Shown here in pieces: positions 28,011-35,209 of a DNA stretch of 64,000 bases. Source of the stretch: an uncultured Prevotellaceae bacterium (lineage in GTDB: Bacteria; Bacteroidota; Bacteroidia; Bacteroidales; Bacteroidaceae); contig CAMNIN010000010.1 of the NCBI GenBank assembly GCA_946540735.1, positions 1 through 64,000 of the forward strand, written 5' to 3'. Positions within the stretch are counted from its first letter, which is position 1; each line of letters starts with the position of its first letter. The position numbers and the translations under genes were made by a program. The notes beneath the pieces were generated by a model. The model was not told the DNA's origin. It did not search any database and saw only the letters and a program-made list of their open reading frames with translations.

Positions 28011-28043
28011 ATTTGGCGTTTCGCCGGCTTATTCGTAATTTTG
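28004..28043 (+). promoter_or_regulatory. Nested hairpin at the lpxB stop followed by the DUF4494 promoter
   Basis: CGAATAA (28004-28010, including the lpxB stop) pairs with TTATTCG (28029-28035), with an inner stem GGCG-TTT-CGCC. The box TAATTTTG (28036-28043) begins immediately after. There is no T-run, so a weak terminator or an RNA 3'-end stabiliser is possible. The -7 box indicates a separate transcript for DUF4494. Confidence 0.55.
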
Positions 28044-28079
28044 TGCCCCGATACAAGATAATCCAAAATTCTAAACAAA

Positions 28080-28559
28080 ATGAGATCAAGAACAGCCGAT
28101 TGGTTTGAGACCAAGATACGTTATGAGAAGACCATGGAGGACGGACTCCAGAAGAAAGTGACCGAACAATATGTCGTTGATGCCCTGAGCTTTACCGAGG
28201 CGGAGTCCTCTATCACCGACGAGATGTCGTCTTATATCAGCGGCGAGTTCGAGGTGTCCGACATCAAGAAAGCCACTTACAAGGAGATCTTCTTCAGTGA
28301 GGCCGATGCCGACGACCGGTGGTATAAAGCCAAACTGCAATTCATCACCATCGATGAGAAGACACAGAAGGAAAAGCGCTCCAACGTCTACTACCTCGTG
28401 CAGGCTGCTACGCTTCCCGTCGCCGTGAAGCACATCGAGGAGGTGATGGGCACCACGCTCATCGAATACGTCATCGCCAGTCTGGCTGAGACCCAGATCA
28501 TGGATGTCTTTGAGCATAAGGCACAGGATGCCGTGAAAGAGCCTGCCACAGAAGCGTAA
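28080..28559 (+). CDS. DUF4494 family protein
   Basis: A 159-aa cytoplasmic protein without a signal or membrane segment. It begins WFETKIRYEKTMEDGLQKKVTEQYVVDALSF, a recognisable DUF4494 pattern, and ends in the helix SLAETQIMDVFEH. The family is widespread in Bacteroidales and its function is unknown. It lies 4 bp before the YggS gene, so the two are cotranscribed. The presence of its own promoter separates it from surE-lpxB. Confidence 0.85.
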   Translation: MRSRTADWFETKIRYEKTMEDGLQKKVTEQYVVDALSFTEAESSITDEMSSYISGEFEVSDIKKATYKEIFFSEADADDRWYKAKLQFITIDEKTQKEKRSNVYYLVQAATLPVAVKHIEEVMGTTLIEYVIASLAETQIMDVFEHKAQDAVKEPATEA

Positions 28560-28563
28560 GGAT

Positions 28564-29235
28564 ATGGACCAGACAGCCATCCGTCTGCATCAGGTGCTCG
28601 ACACGCTGCCGAAGGGCGTGCGGCTCGTAGCGGTGAGCAAATATCACCCCGCCGAAAGCATCATGTCTGCTTACCAAGAGGGGCAGCGTATCTTTGGCGA
28701 AAGCCATGTGCAGGAACTGCAGGTCAAGCATGCGGCGCTCCCCTCCGACATCCAGTGGCATTTCATCGGTCATCTCCAGACCAACAAGGTGAAATACATC
28801 GCTCCTTACATCACCATGATCGAGGCGGTCGACTCCATCCGTCTGCTCCGTGAGATCGACCGGCAGGCCGCAAGATGCGGGAGGGTTATCGACGTGCTCC
28901 TTGAACTTCATATCGCAGCCGAGGAGACCAAATACGGGCTTACCCTCGACGACTGCCGCCAACTTCTTGCCGAAGGCGAGTGGCGCACGTTGTCACATGT
29001 GCGCATCTGCGGGGTGATGATGATGGCCTCGTTTGTCGACGACGAAGAGCAGATACGCCGTGAGATGACGCTCGCAGCCGATTTCTTCGATGAGGTGAAG
29101 GCACAATATTTCGCCGACGCTGCGTATTTCTGCGAGCGCAGCTGGGGTATGAGTCACGACTATCCCATCGCCTGCGAGTGCCGGAGCACGCTGGTGCGTG
29201 TCGGTACCACCATCTTCGGCGAGCGGGTCTACTGA
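28564..29235 (+). CDS. YggS/PLPBP family pyridoxal-phosphate homeostasis protein
   Basis: A PLP-binding protein that buffers vitamin B6 and affects amino-acid metabolism. The 223-aa TIM barrel has the PLP lysine in RLVAVSKYHPAESI. Other blocks are GQRIFGESHVQELQVK, WHFIGHLQTNKVKYIAPY and the phosphate-binding LVRVGTTIFGERVY at the C-terminus. SWGMSHDYPIACECRSTLVRVG replaces the more usual SMGMSxDxxxAI. It follows DUF4494 by 4 bp. Confidence 0.93.
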   Translation: MDQTAIRLHQVLDTLPKGVRLVAVSKYHPAESIMSAYQEGQRIFGESHVQELQVKHAALPSDIQWHFIGHLQTNKVKYIAPYITMIEAVDSIRLLREIDRQAARCGRVIDVLLELHIAAEETKYGLTLDDCRQLLAEGEWRTLSHVRICGVMMMASFVDDEEQIRREMTLAADFFDEVKAQYFADAAYFCERSWGMSHDYPIACECRSTLVRVGTTIFGERVY

Positions 29236-29301
29236 ATCCACCAGTCAAACGGTGGGTTTCCGATAATTGAGAATTAATGTTTCTTTTAAAAAAAACTGAA
29301 A

Positions 29302-29976
29302 ATGAAGAGAATTGTTTTTATGGCCATGATGATGATGGCCGTTCTGGGCGCCAAAGCCCAGTATGATCCCGGAACGTGGTCTATGCAGATCAAGTTTGGG
29401 TTTGGTGCCTCGACGATGACGAATATGGAGAGCATCCCCATGAACGAAGGCGTGTCGCTGGATACTCAGTATGCCGGAGCCTCCATGTACGGACTGGATG
29501 TGGAATACCAGGCCACAAAATGGCTCGGTGTGTCGCTGGGTGTCAACCGCTCCAACCAAGGAACTGAATGGAAGGATTACACGGACGCTGATAATATCAA
29601 ATACAGAGATCCGCAGGTGAGTCTGTCGTACCTCAACGTACCCCTCGTGGCCAATTTCTACGTGTTAAAAGGTTTGGCTCTGAAGGCAGGTGTCCAGGCA
29701 GGATTCCTGACCAGTGCTGATGTCAGCATGAGAGTCAAGACCGTCCTGGCTGGCCATGATGTGACGACAAAAACCTCTGTGGATGTCGAGGACGACTGCA
29801 ACAAGGTGGATTTCAGCATTCCTGTCGGCATTTCATACGAGACCAAGAGCCATTTCGTGCTCGGTGCCACCTACAACATCGGAGTGTCCAAGGTCAACAA
29901 GAACAAGATCTTCGGTGAGAAGGACAACAAGAACGGCTTGTTCATGCTCAACTTCGGTTGGAAGTTTGATCTGTAA
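29302..29976 (+). CDS. Small outer-membrane beta-barrel protein
   Basis: A 224-aa protein with a signal peptide (about 1-19, ending AKAQ) and alternating strands typical of an 8-stranded porin-family barrel (outer membrane beta-barrel domain, OMP_b-brl_2 type). It ends in NGLFMLNFGWKFDL, with the terminal aromatic strand. Met-rich signal: VFMAMMMMAVLG. The function is not evident; candidates are structural or adhesion roles. It lies 66 bp after YggS with no clear -7 box, so readthrough from that operon is possible. The repeat island begins just after it. Confidence 0.75.
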   Translation: MKRIVFMAMMMMAVLGAKAQYDPGTWSMQIKFGFGASTMTNMESIPMNEGVSLDTQYAGASMYGLDVEYQATKWLGVSLGVNRSNQGTEWKDYTDADNIKYRDPQVSLSYLNVPLVANFYVLKGLALKAGVQAGFLTSADVSMRVKTVLAGHDVTTKTSVDVEDDCNKVDFSIPVGISYETKSHFVLGATYNIGVSKVNKNKIFGEKDNKNGLFMLNFGWKFDL

Positions 29977-30002
29977 GCCGCGATAGGTCGTTCCGCTCGG
30001 CA

Positions 30003-30197
30003 CATCGGAATTTGCCGTTTGGTTCATCGGGATTTGCCGTTTGGTTCATCGGGATTTGTAATCCCGATGCCTTTGTTCTCAAGTTCATCGGGATTTGTAA
30101 TCCCGATGCTCTGAGTATCAGGATTTGTAATCCGAAAAGCGCATTGCAAATGCCAACATCCGATGCGGCCTGATTCTTGGACAAGTCAAGCGTCACA
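30003..30197. repeat. Palindrome array with a truncated hairpin insert
   Basis: Successive words TTCATCGGGATTTGCCG, a full palindrome CATCGGGATTTGTAATCCCGATG, ATCAGGATTTGTAATCCGAA and GCGCATTGCAAATGC. The last palindrome (GCGGCCTGATT) is interrupted at 30177 by CTTGGACAAGTCAAGCGTCAC, a truncated copy of the 38-bp insert, after which the terminator begins. Confidence 0.8.
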
Positions 30198-30207
30198 GTT
30201 CATAGGG

Positions 30208-30247
30208 AAAGCCCCCGACCAAGTGTATGACTGGCCGGGGGCTTTTT
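30208..30247 (+). terminator. Intrinsic terminator
   Basis: AAAGCCCCCG pairs with CGGGGGCTTT, with an inner GxCC/GGCC extension, followed by a short T-run. It closes the plus-strand OMP transcript beyond the repeat array. Tandem TGCATTATCGTGGTTT words follow at about 30250-30290; nothing else is seen up to 30403. Confidence 0.8.
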
Positions 30248-30403
30248 GCCTGCATTATCGTGGTTTCCGTCTGCATTATCGTGGTTTTCACATGCATTTG
30301 GGGAATTGTTACATTTTTCTCGCAGTTTCATGCAAGGATTGTTGTCTTTTTGTGTTATAATGATGAGTGTTAGCTATAACAATACGTTTTTCATAACATA
30401 CGC

Positions 30404-30802
30404 ATGATGATCAAAAAGATACTGGTGGCCCTGCTGGGCATGATGGTTCTCGTCGGCTGTAGCAGCGATAACGACCGTGATGTGGTTCATCCATTAAAGA
30501 TTGTTGGGCATTGGATGGCCAGCCATCATCATCATTCCAGTTTCTGTGATACGACAGATATGTGGGACTTCACCTTCAACGCAGATGGAACAGGCTGTGG
30601 TCCTTCTAGTATGAAATCATTCAGGTACACCGTCAATGACAACCGTGTCACCCTGAGTCTCATGAATACAGAAAGCTATTTTGGTCAGACGGTCTATGTG
30701 TTTGAGGTGGTGAGCTTTTCGAAAGACAGGATGGAATGGACGGAGATTTCTGACAATCCTCTGATTGACCATAACTTGATCCTGAAATTCTATCGCAAAT
30801 AA
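30404..30802 (+). CDS. Small lipocalin-like lipoprotein
   Basis: A 132-aa predicted lipoprotein. The signal peptide ends in the lipobox LVGCSSDND (Cys about 20). The rest is a compact beta-rich domain (VGHWMASHHHHSSFCD...DMWDFTFNADGTGC...FRYTVNDNRVTLSLM...MEWTEI) like the lipocalin-like families common in Bacteroidales. The HHHH run could bind metal, but this is speculation. It is isolated between repeats with no clear -7 box; TATAAT at about 30354 resembles a sigma-70 box but is not trusted in this phylum. Confidence 0.7.
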   Translation: MMIKKILVALLGMMVLVGCSSDNDRDVVHPLKIVGHWMASHHHHSSFCDTTDMWDFTFNADGTGCGPSSMKSFRYTVNDNRVTLSLMNTESYFGQTVYVFEVVSFSKDRMEWTEISDNPLIDHNLILKFYRK

Positions 30803-30837
30803 AGGTTTTCGCCCTTTCATAACGCATATTCCTTTGG

Positions 30838-30895
30838 CATGGCTCCCGGGGCGTTGCCCTGGGTTAGGTGCTTGCTGTCCCGTTGGGGCACTTTG
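30838..30895. repeat. Possible GGGGCGTTGCCCTGGGTTA repeat word
   Basis: GGCTCCCGGGGCGTTGCCCTGGGTTAGGTGCTTGCTGTCCCGTTGGGGCA is GC-rich, contains GGGGCG/TGCCC inverted pieces, and resembles a non-coding word that I recall from many Bacteroidota intergenic regions. It occurs once here. Confidence 0.3.
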
Positions 30896-30955
30896 TCTTG
30901 GTTTGAACATACCTGTTTTCATTAAAATGACATGCCTATTGAGGTATGATGATCG

Positions 30956-30963
30956 TATCTTTG
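30956..30963 (+). promoter_or_regulatory. -7 box (TATCTTTG) upstream of the heptapeptide-repeat ORF
   Basis: TATCTTTG lies 25 nt before ATG 30989, the usual distance, and is the main reason to take that ORF seriously. Confidence 0.45.
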
Positions 30964-30988
30964 TCCTGTCATTTTAAACTATACCGAC

Positions 30989-31231
30989 ATGAACGATCAA
31001 ATTATCTTTTTTCGGGTGGGGAATGTTACGCCCCCAACCGGGAATGTTACGCTCCCAACCGGGAATGTTACGCTCCAGAGCAAGAATGTTACGCTCCAAA
31101 GCAAGAATGTCACGCTCCAGGGCTGGAATGTTACGCTCCCAACTGGGAATGTGACGCCTCAAACCGAGAATGTGACGGAAAAATCAGGGAAAAGGGCTTT
31201 TTTGACCCTTTTCAGCAGGCTTTTCCTCTGA
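30989..31231 (+). CDS. Putative small protein made of GNVTLPT heptapeptide repeats
   Basis: An 80-aa ORF that starts MNDQIIFFRVGNVT and then repeats a seven-residue unit (GNVTLPT, KNVTLQS, WNVTLPT and similar) about eight times before a short basic/hydrophobic end. It has a well-placed promoter. However, because the DNA repeat is 21 bp, all frames stay open: a 175-aa ORF in another frame and a 62-aa ORF on the opposite strand cover the same DNA. I cannot show that it is translated. NVT linkers of this kind occur, from memory, in phage-type DUF4373 replication proteins, so it may be a remnant. Confidence 0.35.
   Translation: MNDQIIFFRVGNVTPPTGNVTLPTGNVTLQSKNVTLQSKNVTLQGWNVTLPTGNVTPQTENVTEKSGKRAFLTLFSRLFL
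31019..31178. repeat. 21-bp tandem repeat, seven full units and one partial
   Basis: Units begin at 31019, 31040, 31061, 31082, 31103, 31124 and 31145, of the type GGGAATGTTACGCTCCCAACC. The core GAATGTTACGC is nearly invariant while the rest drifts. Confidence 0.9.
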
Positions 31232-31600
31232 AAAGCACGTATTCAGGGCGTGAAGAAAGCACAGATGTGACGGATTGTTACGTCGCAGAACAACAAAAGA
31301 AAAAGAAAGAAGAAAATCCCCCTGCACCCCCTAAAGAAGAAATAAAAATAAAAAACTCACACAAATACGCGCGCGCGAAGCATGAGACGGAGTTTTCGAA
31401 TCCTGAGGATGGCGTATCACGTGACGGAGTGAATCATGGGGGGGGGAGTATCACAGGACGGAGTGAATCCTGAGAACGGCGTATCACGTGACGGAGCAAA
31501 TCATGGGGGAGGATGGAGCGGATCGGAGGGGAGGACGGAGCGGATCGGAGGAGTATTAGATTCGGGGTGTCGAATATCTCGATATCGTCGCACCCCAGGA
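31232..31600. other. Gene-poor stretch: purine-rich segment, CG run and 67-bp direct duplication
   Basis: A low-complexity purine stretch (about 31286-31350) encodes QQKKKKEENPPAPPKEE in the alternative frame and is followed by an alternating CGCGCGCG run at about 31372. Then GAATCCTGAGGATGGCGTATCACGTGACGGAG (31398) is repeated with small changes at 31465. The KKKKEENPPAPPKEE linker looks like decayed coding DNA. No intact gene is supported. Confidence 0.5.
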
Positions 31601-31606
31601 TTTGTC

Positions 31607-32313
31607 GCTCGTTCATCGGGCTTTGACATTTCGGTTCATCGGGATTTGCCGTTTCGGTTCATCGGGATTTTCTTGGTTCATCGGGATTTGAAATCCCGAT
31701 GCTCTGAGTATCAGGATTTGTAATCCGAAATCGCATTTCAAATGCTTATACTCGTTGCGGCCGGATTGCAAATCCGTCCGAACAAAGTTCATCGGGCTTT
31801 GTCGTTTTGGTTCTTGGTTCATCGGGATTTGAAATCCCGATGCTCTGAGTATCAGGATTTGTAATCCGAAAATCGCATTGCAAATGCTTATACTCGATGC
31901 GGCCGGATTGCAAATCCGTCCGAACAAAGTTCATCGGGATTTGCCGCTTCGTTTCATCGGCTTTGACATTTTGGTTCATCGGGATTTGAAATCCCGATGC
32001 TCTGAGTATCAGGATTTGTAATCCGAAAATCGCATTTCAAATGCTTATACTCGATGCGGCCGGATTGCAAATCCGCCCGAACAAAGAAAATCGCATTTCA
32101 AATGCTTATACTCGTTGCGGCTGGATTGCAAATCCGCCCGAACAAAGAAAATCGCATTTCAAATGCTTACACTCGTTGCGGCCGGATTCTTGGACAAGCC
32201 AAGCGTCACCCTATCGGGGTGCCGAGCGACAAATCCGTCCGAACAAAGATTACAAATCCGCCCGAACAAAACTTGCCGCCCGTTACCCTTTCAGGGTACC
32301 GAGCGGCAAATCC
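31607..32313. repeat. Large palindrome array: three 112-bp units plus 61-bp partial units
   Basis: Units at about 31677-31787, 31818-31929 and 31975-32086 each hold CATCGGGATTTGAAATCCCGATG, ATCAGGATTTGTAATCCGAA, GCATTTCAAATGC (or GCATTGCAAATGC) and CGGATTGCAAATCCG. Two shorter 61-bp units follow (32087, 32148). The last palindrome carries the hairpin insert at 32189-32228, and a further variant TACCCTTTCAGGGTA follows at about 32283. ORFs here are repeat shadows. Confidence 0.88.
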
Positions 32314-32369
32314 GTCAGAACAAAATGGGAGTCGATCCCTCCCCCTCACAGCCACAGGGCTTCCATGGA

Positions 32370-32377
32370 TAACTTTG
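32370..32377 (+). promoter_or_regulatory. Orphan -7 box (TAACTTTG)
   Basis: TAACTTTG followed by CCCTGACATGGGCTTCGCGAAACC. It faces the 3' end of the minus-strand M6 protease and has no plus-strand gene to serve. The downstream text resembles the MerR leader (TAACTTTGCATGGGCGAAGCCC). It may make an antisense RNA or be a relic. Confidence 0.3.
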
Positions 32378-32429
32378 CCCTGACATGGGCTTCGCGAAAC
32401 CTTTTAGCGGAAAGGTGAGTTGCCGTGGC

Positions 32430-34259
32430 CTATAGTTTTACCACTTTTTTGCCTTGGCGGATGTAAATGCCTTTGGGCAGCCGGTCCATGGTCTTGCCAA
32501 CCATACGGCCGTCGATGGTGTAGATGGAGGTGTCGCTATCCTTGGCGGTCAGTTCTGGCGTAGTGATGCCAAGTTCGAAATCATGGATGTAGGAGAGGTT
32601 GATCACGTTGCCTTTGCTGTTGTCATCGGGGTCCTCGGTGATGTTGTCGAGGGCTTTGTTGAGTTTCTCGCCAGTATAGACTTGGAAATTGACGATGCCC
32701 ATCGTGTCGTTGAGGGCGGTGATACCCGCTGTGCCGGGGAAGGGGTCGCCGGCCAGGTTGGCATAGAAGATGGAATTGGTGATCTTCACGCCGTCGATGA
32801 TCTTGCCCACGTTATAGGCGCAGAAGAGCTTGCCGTCCGCTGGCACGACGGTAAAGCGGGGATGCCCCACATTGTTGTTGACGTCGTTGGACGACAAGGA
32901 GAATGCCGTCGGGTCGTATTCGACATGGTAAACGAGCAGGCCGTGTCCTTTCTGACGGTAGTTGTGGCCGATGTTCTGGATGTTTTCTATGATGAAATAT
33001 TCCCGTCCTTCGGGGTCGTTGTCATTGAGGATGCGGTAGGCCGTACCCCCGTCGTCGAGTGCCTTGATGGACAGGTTGCCACTCTCGTTGAGGGTGGGGA
33101 TGTCGATCCAGCCGAAGGCTTCGCGCTCCCAGGCTGTGAGGGCACAGGGAGAATAGCTGTTGATCAGGTAACTGCCGGAGTCCATCAGGCTCCAGTATTC
33201 CATGGCCTGGTTGTCGCCTTTGGACGACTGCAGGGTGGGGTAGAAGTCGGGCAGGCCGAGGGTGTGGCAGAACTCATGGCACATCACGCCGATGCCGTGG
33301 ATACGCTTGTAGGGAGCACTGGAGTAGCATCCGGGGAAGCCCACCAGTTCGGCTCCCACAGCATACCGTGAGACGCGTTTGCCGTCGTAGGTGCCGCCAG
33401 ATGTGGAGCCGGATTTGGGCCAGATACATTCGTGGGAGTTGCCGTTGAACGCCTCGGAATAGCCGGCATAGATGATGATGACGAGGTCGACGTTGCCATC
33501 GTTGTCGGCGTCATACTGCGAGAAGTCGAGGCTGTCGTTCATCAGTGCGCAGGCGTCTTGAAAGAGCAGGTCCATGCGCTCGCCCTTGCCGCTGTCCTTG
33601 GTGCCGCCGTAGGTCTTGAGGGCACTGGGCAGTGTGACGGGGCCGTAGACGTCGAAGGTCGGGGCGTATTGTCCGAAACTCACGTTCTTGAAATACTGGT
33701 GTACGCTCGATGCGTTCTGGTTCTCGCCGAATCCGTGGTCGGGCAGCGGTGTCGTGGCGTTGAAGTATTCGTCGAATGAGCGCTTGGGGTTCTCTATGGT
33801 GAAAGTGGTGTCGGAGAACTCGGCGAGGATCACCACGGCCTTGGGGGAGCCCTGATGGGGGAATAGGGTGGTGCCGGTATCGTCGATGGGTTCGCGACGG
33901 GCCTTATGGATGGCGGCAGTCTCACGGCCGGCATTCAGGAATGTCTCGCGCTGCTGAGCCTCGGCCAACTGCTTTTCTTGCGGTGTCCGTAGTTCACGGT
34001 TGTGAGCCAGTTGTCTGGTGGCGGTGAGTTGTCCCATGTCATCCACCGCGCCGATGTAGTAGGCTCCATCCTGTTGCACCAGGAGCACGCCGTCGGACGT
34101 GGTGTAGTAGTGGAAGTCCTCGTCACCATGCAGGAGGATAGTCAGGGTGGTTCCATCGCTCTGCCTCACGTCGACGGGTAAGGGATAGGCTCCCACGCCC
34201 CACGTGGTGAGGGTGGTCATGATCCCCAAAATAGCAAAAAGTATTCTTCTCATAATCAT
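32430..34259 (-). CDS. Secreted M6-family metalloprotease (immune-inhibitor-A type)
   Basis: A 609-aa secreted zinc protease. After a signal peptide (about 1-24) and an N-terminal propeptide-like region (LPVDVRQSDGTTLTILLHGDEDFHYYTTSDG), the catalytic domain has VVILAEFSD, DADNDGNVDLVIIIYAGYSE, and the extended zinc motif HEFCHTLGLPD at about residue 325. The C-terminal 35 residues (IYTIDGRMVGKTMDRLPKGIYIRQGKKVVKL) look like a type IX secretion sorting tail. Its start codon overlaps the stop of the upstream ferredoxin gene by ATGA, so the two are translationally coupled. Confidence 0.92.
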   Translation of the reverse strand: MIMRRILFAILGIMTTLTTWGVGAYPLPVDVRQSDGTTLTILLHGDEDFHYYTTSDGVLLVQQDGAYYIGAVDDMGQLTATRQLAHNRELRTPQEKQLAEAQQRETFLNAGRETAAIHKARREPIDDTGTTLFPHQGSPKAVVILAEFSDTTFTIENPKRSFDEYFNATTPLPDHGFGENQNASSVHQYFKNVSFGQYAPTFDVYGPVTLPSALKTYGGTKDSGKGERMDLLFQDACALMNDSLDFSQYDADNDGNVDLVIIIYAGYSEAFNGNSHECIWPKSGSTSGGTYDGKRVSRYAVGAELVGFPGCYSSAPYKRIHGIGVMCHEFCHTLGLPDFYPTLQSSKGDNQAMEYWSLMDSGSYLINSYSPCALTAWEREAFGWIDIPTLNESGNLSIKALDDGGTAYRILNDNDPEGREYFIIENIQNIGHNYRQKGHGLLVYHVEYDPTAFSLSSNDVNNNVGHPRFTVVPADGKLFCAYNVGKIIDGVKITNSIFYANLAGDPFPGTAGITALNDTMGIVNFQVYTGEKLNKALDNITEDPDDNSKGNVINLSYIHDFELGITTPELTAKDSDTSIYTIDGRMVGKTMDRLPKGIYIRQGKKVVKL

Positions 34260-35047
34260 GATTTTGTTGTAGCTTGACGATCGTAGTAGTATTGTCCTTT
34301 GCCTTTGGTGCGCCAGCCGTAGGCGATGGCATTCTCAGGACAGTGGTGATAGCAGGCGAAGCAGGTGAGGCATCGCCCGTTGTGCTTCCATTCAGGCAGT
34401 TGGCGTGGCGCAGCCACGATATTGTCCACCGGACAGGCCTTCGCACACTTCCCGCATCGCAGGCATCGCGCTGGGTCGGCGCGGAAGGGTTTGTCGGTGA
34501 TCAGCCATCTCACGAAGGCACTTCCCAGGAGGCGGCTGTTGATGCGTGGCCAGCGGCTGAGGTGACGTGGTGTGGCACCCTCGCCGCGTCGCATGATGAC
34601 TGCGATATGTTGTTGCAGTTCGACGGAGGCCTGTGCTTTCTTGCGCTGCTCGTTTTGTAGAGGATCCACATCCATGAAAGGCAGTCCCACATAGCTCTCG
34701 GGCATTTCCAGTGAGAAAGCACTGCTCAGACGCAATCCCGTGTGGGAGAGGTCTTTGCGGAAAATCTCCACCGTTTCCCCGATGTCATCTCCTGCCGTGC
34801 AGAGCATCCAGCAATAGTGACTGCCGGGGTGGGGGATGGAAAAACTCCTGACGAAATCCCGCACCAGTTGCGGTGGGCGCCATCCATGCACAGGGAAGCA
34901 GAAACCGATCCGCTCGCCCTCCTGGAGCTTGCCGTGCCATTCCTCCGGCTCCGGGCAGGCCATGGAGACCAAGGACTCCCCCGTCGCCTCGCTGATCCTA
35001 CGGGCAGCCCATAGGGTGTTGCCGGTGCCTGAGAAATAGAATATCAT
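34256..35047 (-). CDS. EFR1-type flavodoxin/2x[4Fe-4S] ferredoxin
   Basis: A 263-aa electron-transfer protein. An N-terminal flavodoxin-like fold has the FMN phosphate loop FYFSGTGNT. The C-terminus has two cubane clusters, CLRCGKCAKACP and CLTCFACYHHCP. This layout matches the EFR1 family of anaerobic Bacteria, whose partners are mostly unknown. It starts essentially at the transcription start (see the promoter entry) and its stop overlaps the protease start. A direct link between a cytoplasmic redox protein and a secreted protease is not obvious. Confidence 0.9.
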   Translation of the reverse strand: MIFYFSGTGNTLWAARRISEATGESLVSMACPEPEEWHGKLQEGERIGFCFPVHGWRPPQLVRDFVRSFSIPHPGSHYCWMLCTAGDDIGETVEIFRKDLSHTGLRLSSAFSLEMPESYVGLPFMDVDPLQNEQRKKAQASVELQQHIAVIMRRGEGATPRHLSRWPRINSRLLGSAFVRWLITDKPFRADPARCLRCGKCAKACPVDNIVAAPRQLPEWKHNGRCLTCFACYHHCPENAIAYGWRTKGKGQYYYDRQATTKS

Positions 35048-35051
35048 GTTG

Positions 35052-35059
35052 CAAAAGTA
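35052..35059 (-). promoter_or_regulatory. -7 box (TACTTTTG) only 4 nt before the EFR1 start codon
   Basis: The plus strand reads CAAAAGTA at 35052-35059. On the minus strand TACTTTTG is followed by CAAC and the ATG. With the usual start 4-7 nt beyond the box, the mRNA would be leaderless or nearly so. Confidence 0.55.
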
Positions 35060-35159
35060 GTACTATTTCCGAAAAAAATCAAAACTTTTCATTCCTTTTA
35101 TACCGAAATCCATGTTTTTTGGGGCCATTTTATTGCTGGTTTGTTTTTTTTTGCGTAAT

Positions 35160-35201
35160 ATTGCATTTCACAAGACAAAGATTGCATTTCGCAAGACAAA
35201 G
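35160..35201 (+). repeat. Direct 21-bp duplication in the DUF3256 leader
   Basis: ATTGCATTTCACAAGACAAAG and ATTGCATTTCGCAAGACAAAG stand head to tail just before the DUF3256 ATG. They overlap a weak -7 box TAATATTG (35156-35163). Confidence 0.75.
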
Positions 35202-35209
35202 CGTATCAA

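Noticed and set aside
30354-30359. TATAAT as a sigma-70 -10 box for the small lipoprotein
   Set aside because: The primary sigma factor of this phylum uses TAnnTTTG, and no matching -35 at correct spacing is present.
31019-31178. CRISPR-like or iteron (replication origin) repeat
   Set aside because: Units of 21 bp without spacers and no replication initiator gene nearby; plasmid or phage iterons cannot be supported.
31415-31430. TATCACGTGACGG as a parS site
   Set aside because: It lacks the GTTTC/GAAAC arms of the usual parS palindrome and lies within a decayed repeat.
32041-32418. ORFs of 85-125 aa in the 32-kb repeat island
   Set aside because: Repeat shadows in three frames with no signal, promoter or family pattern.
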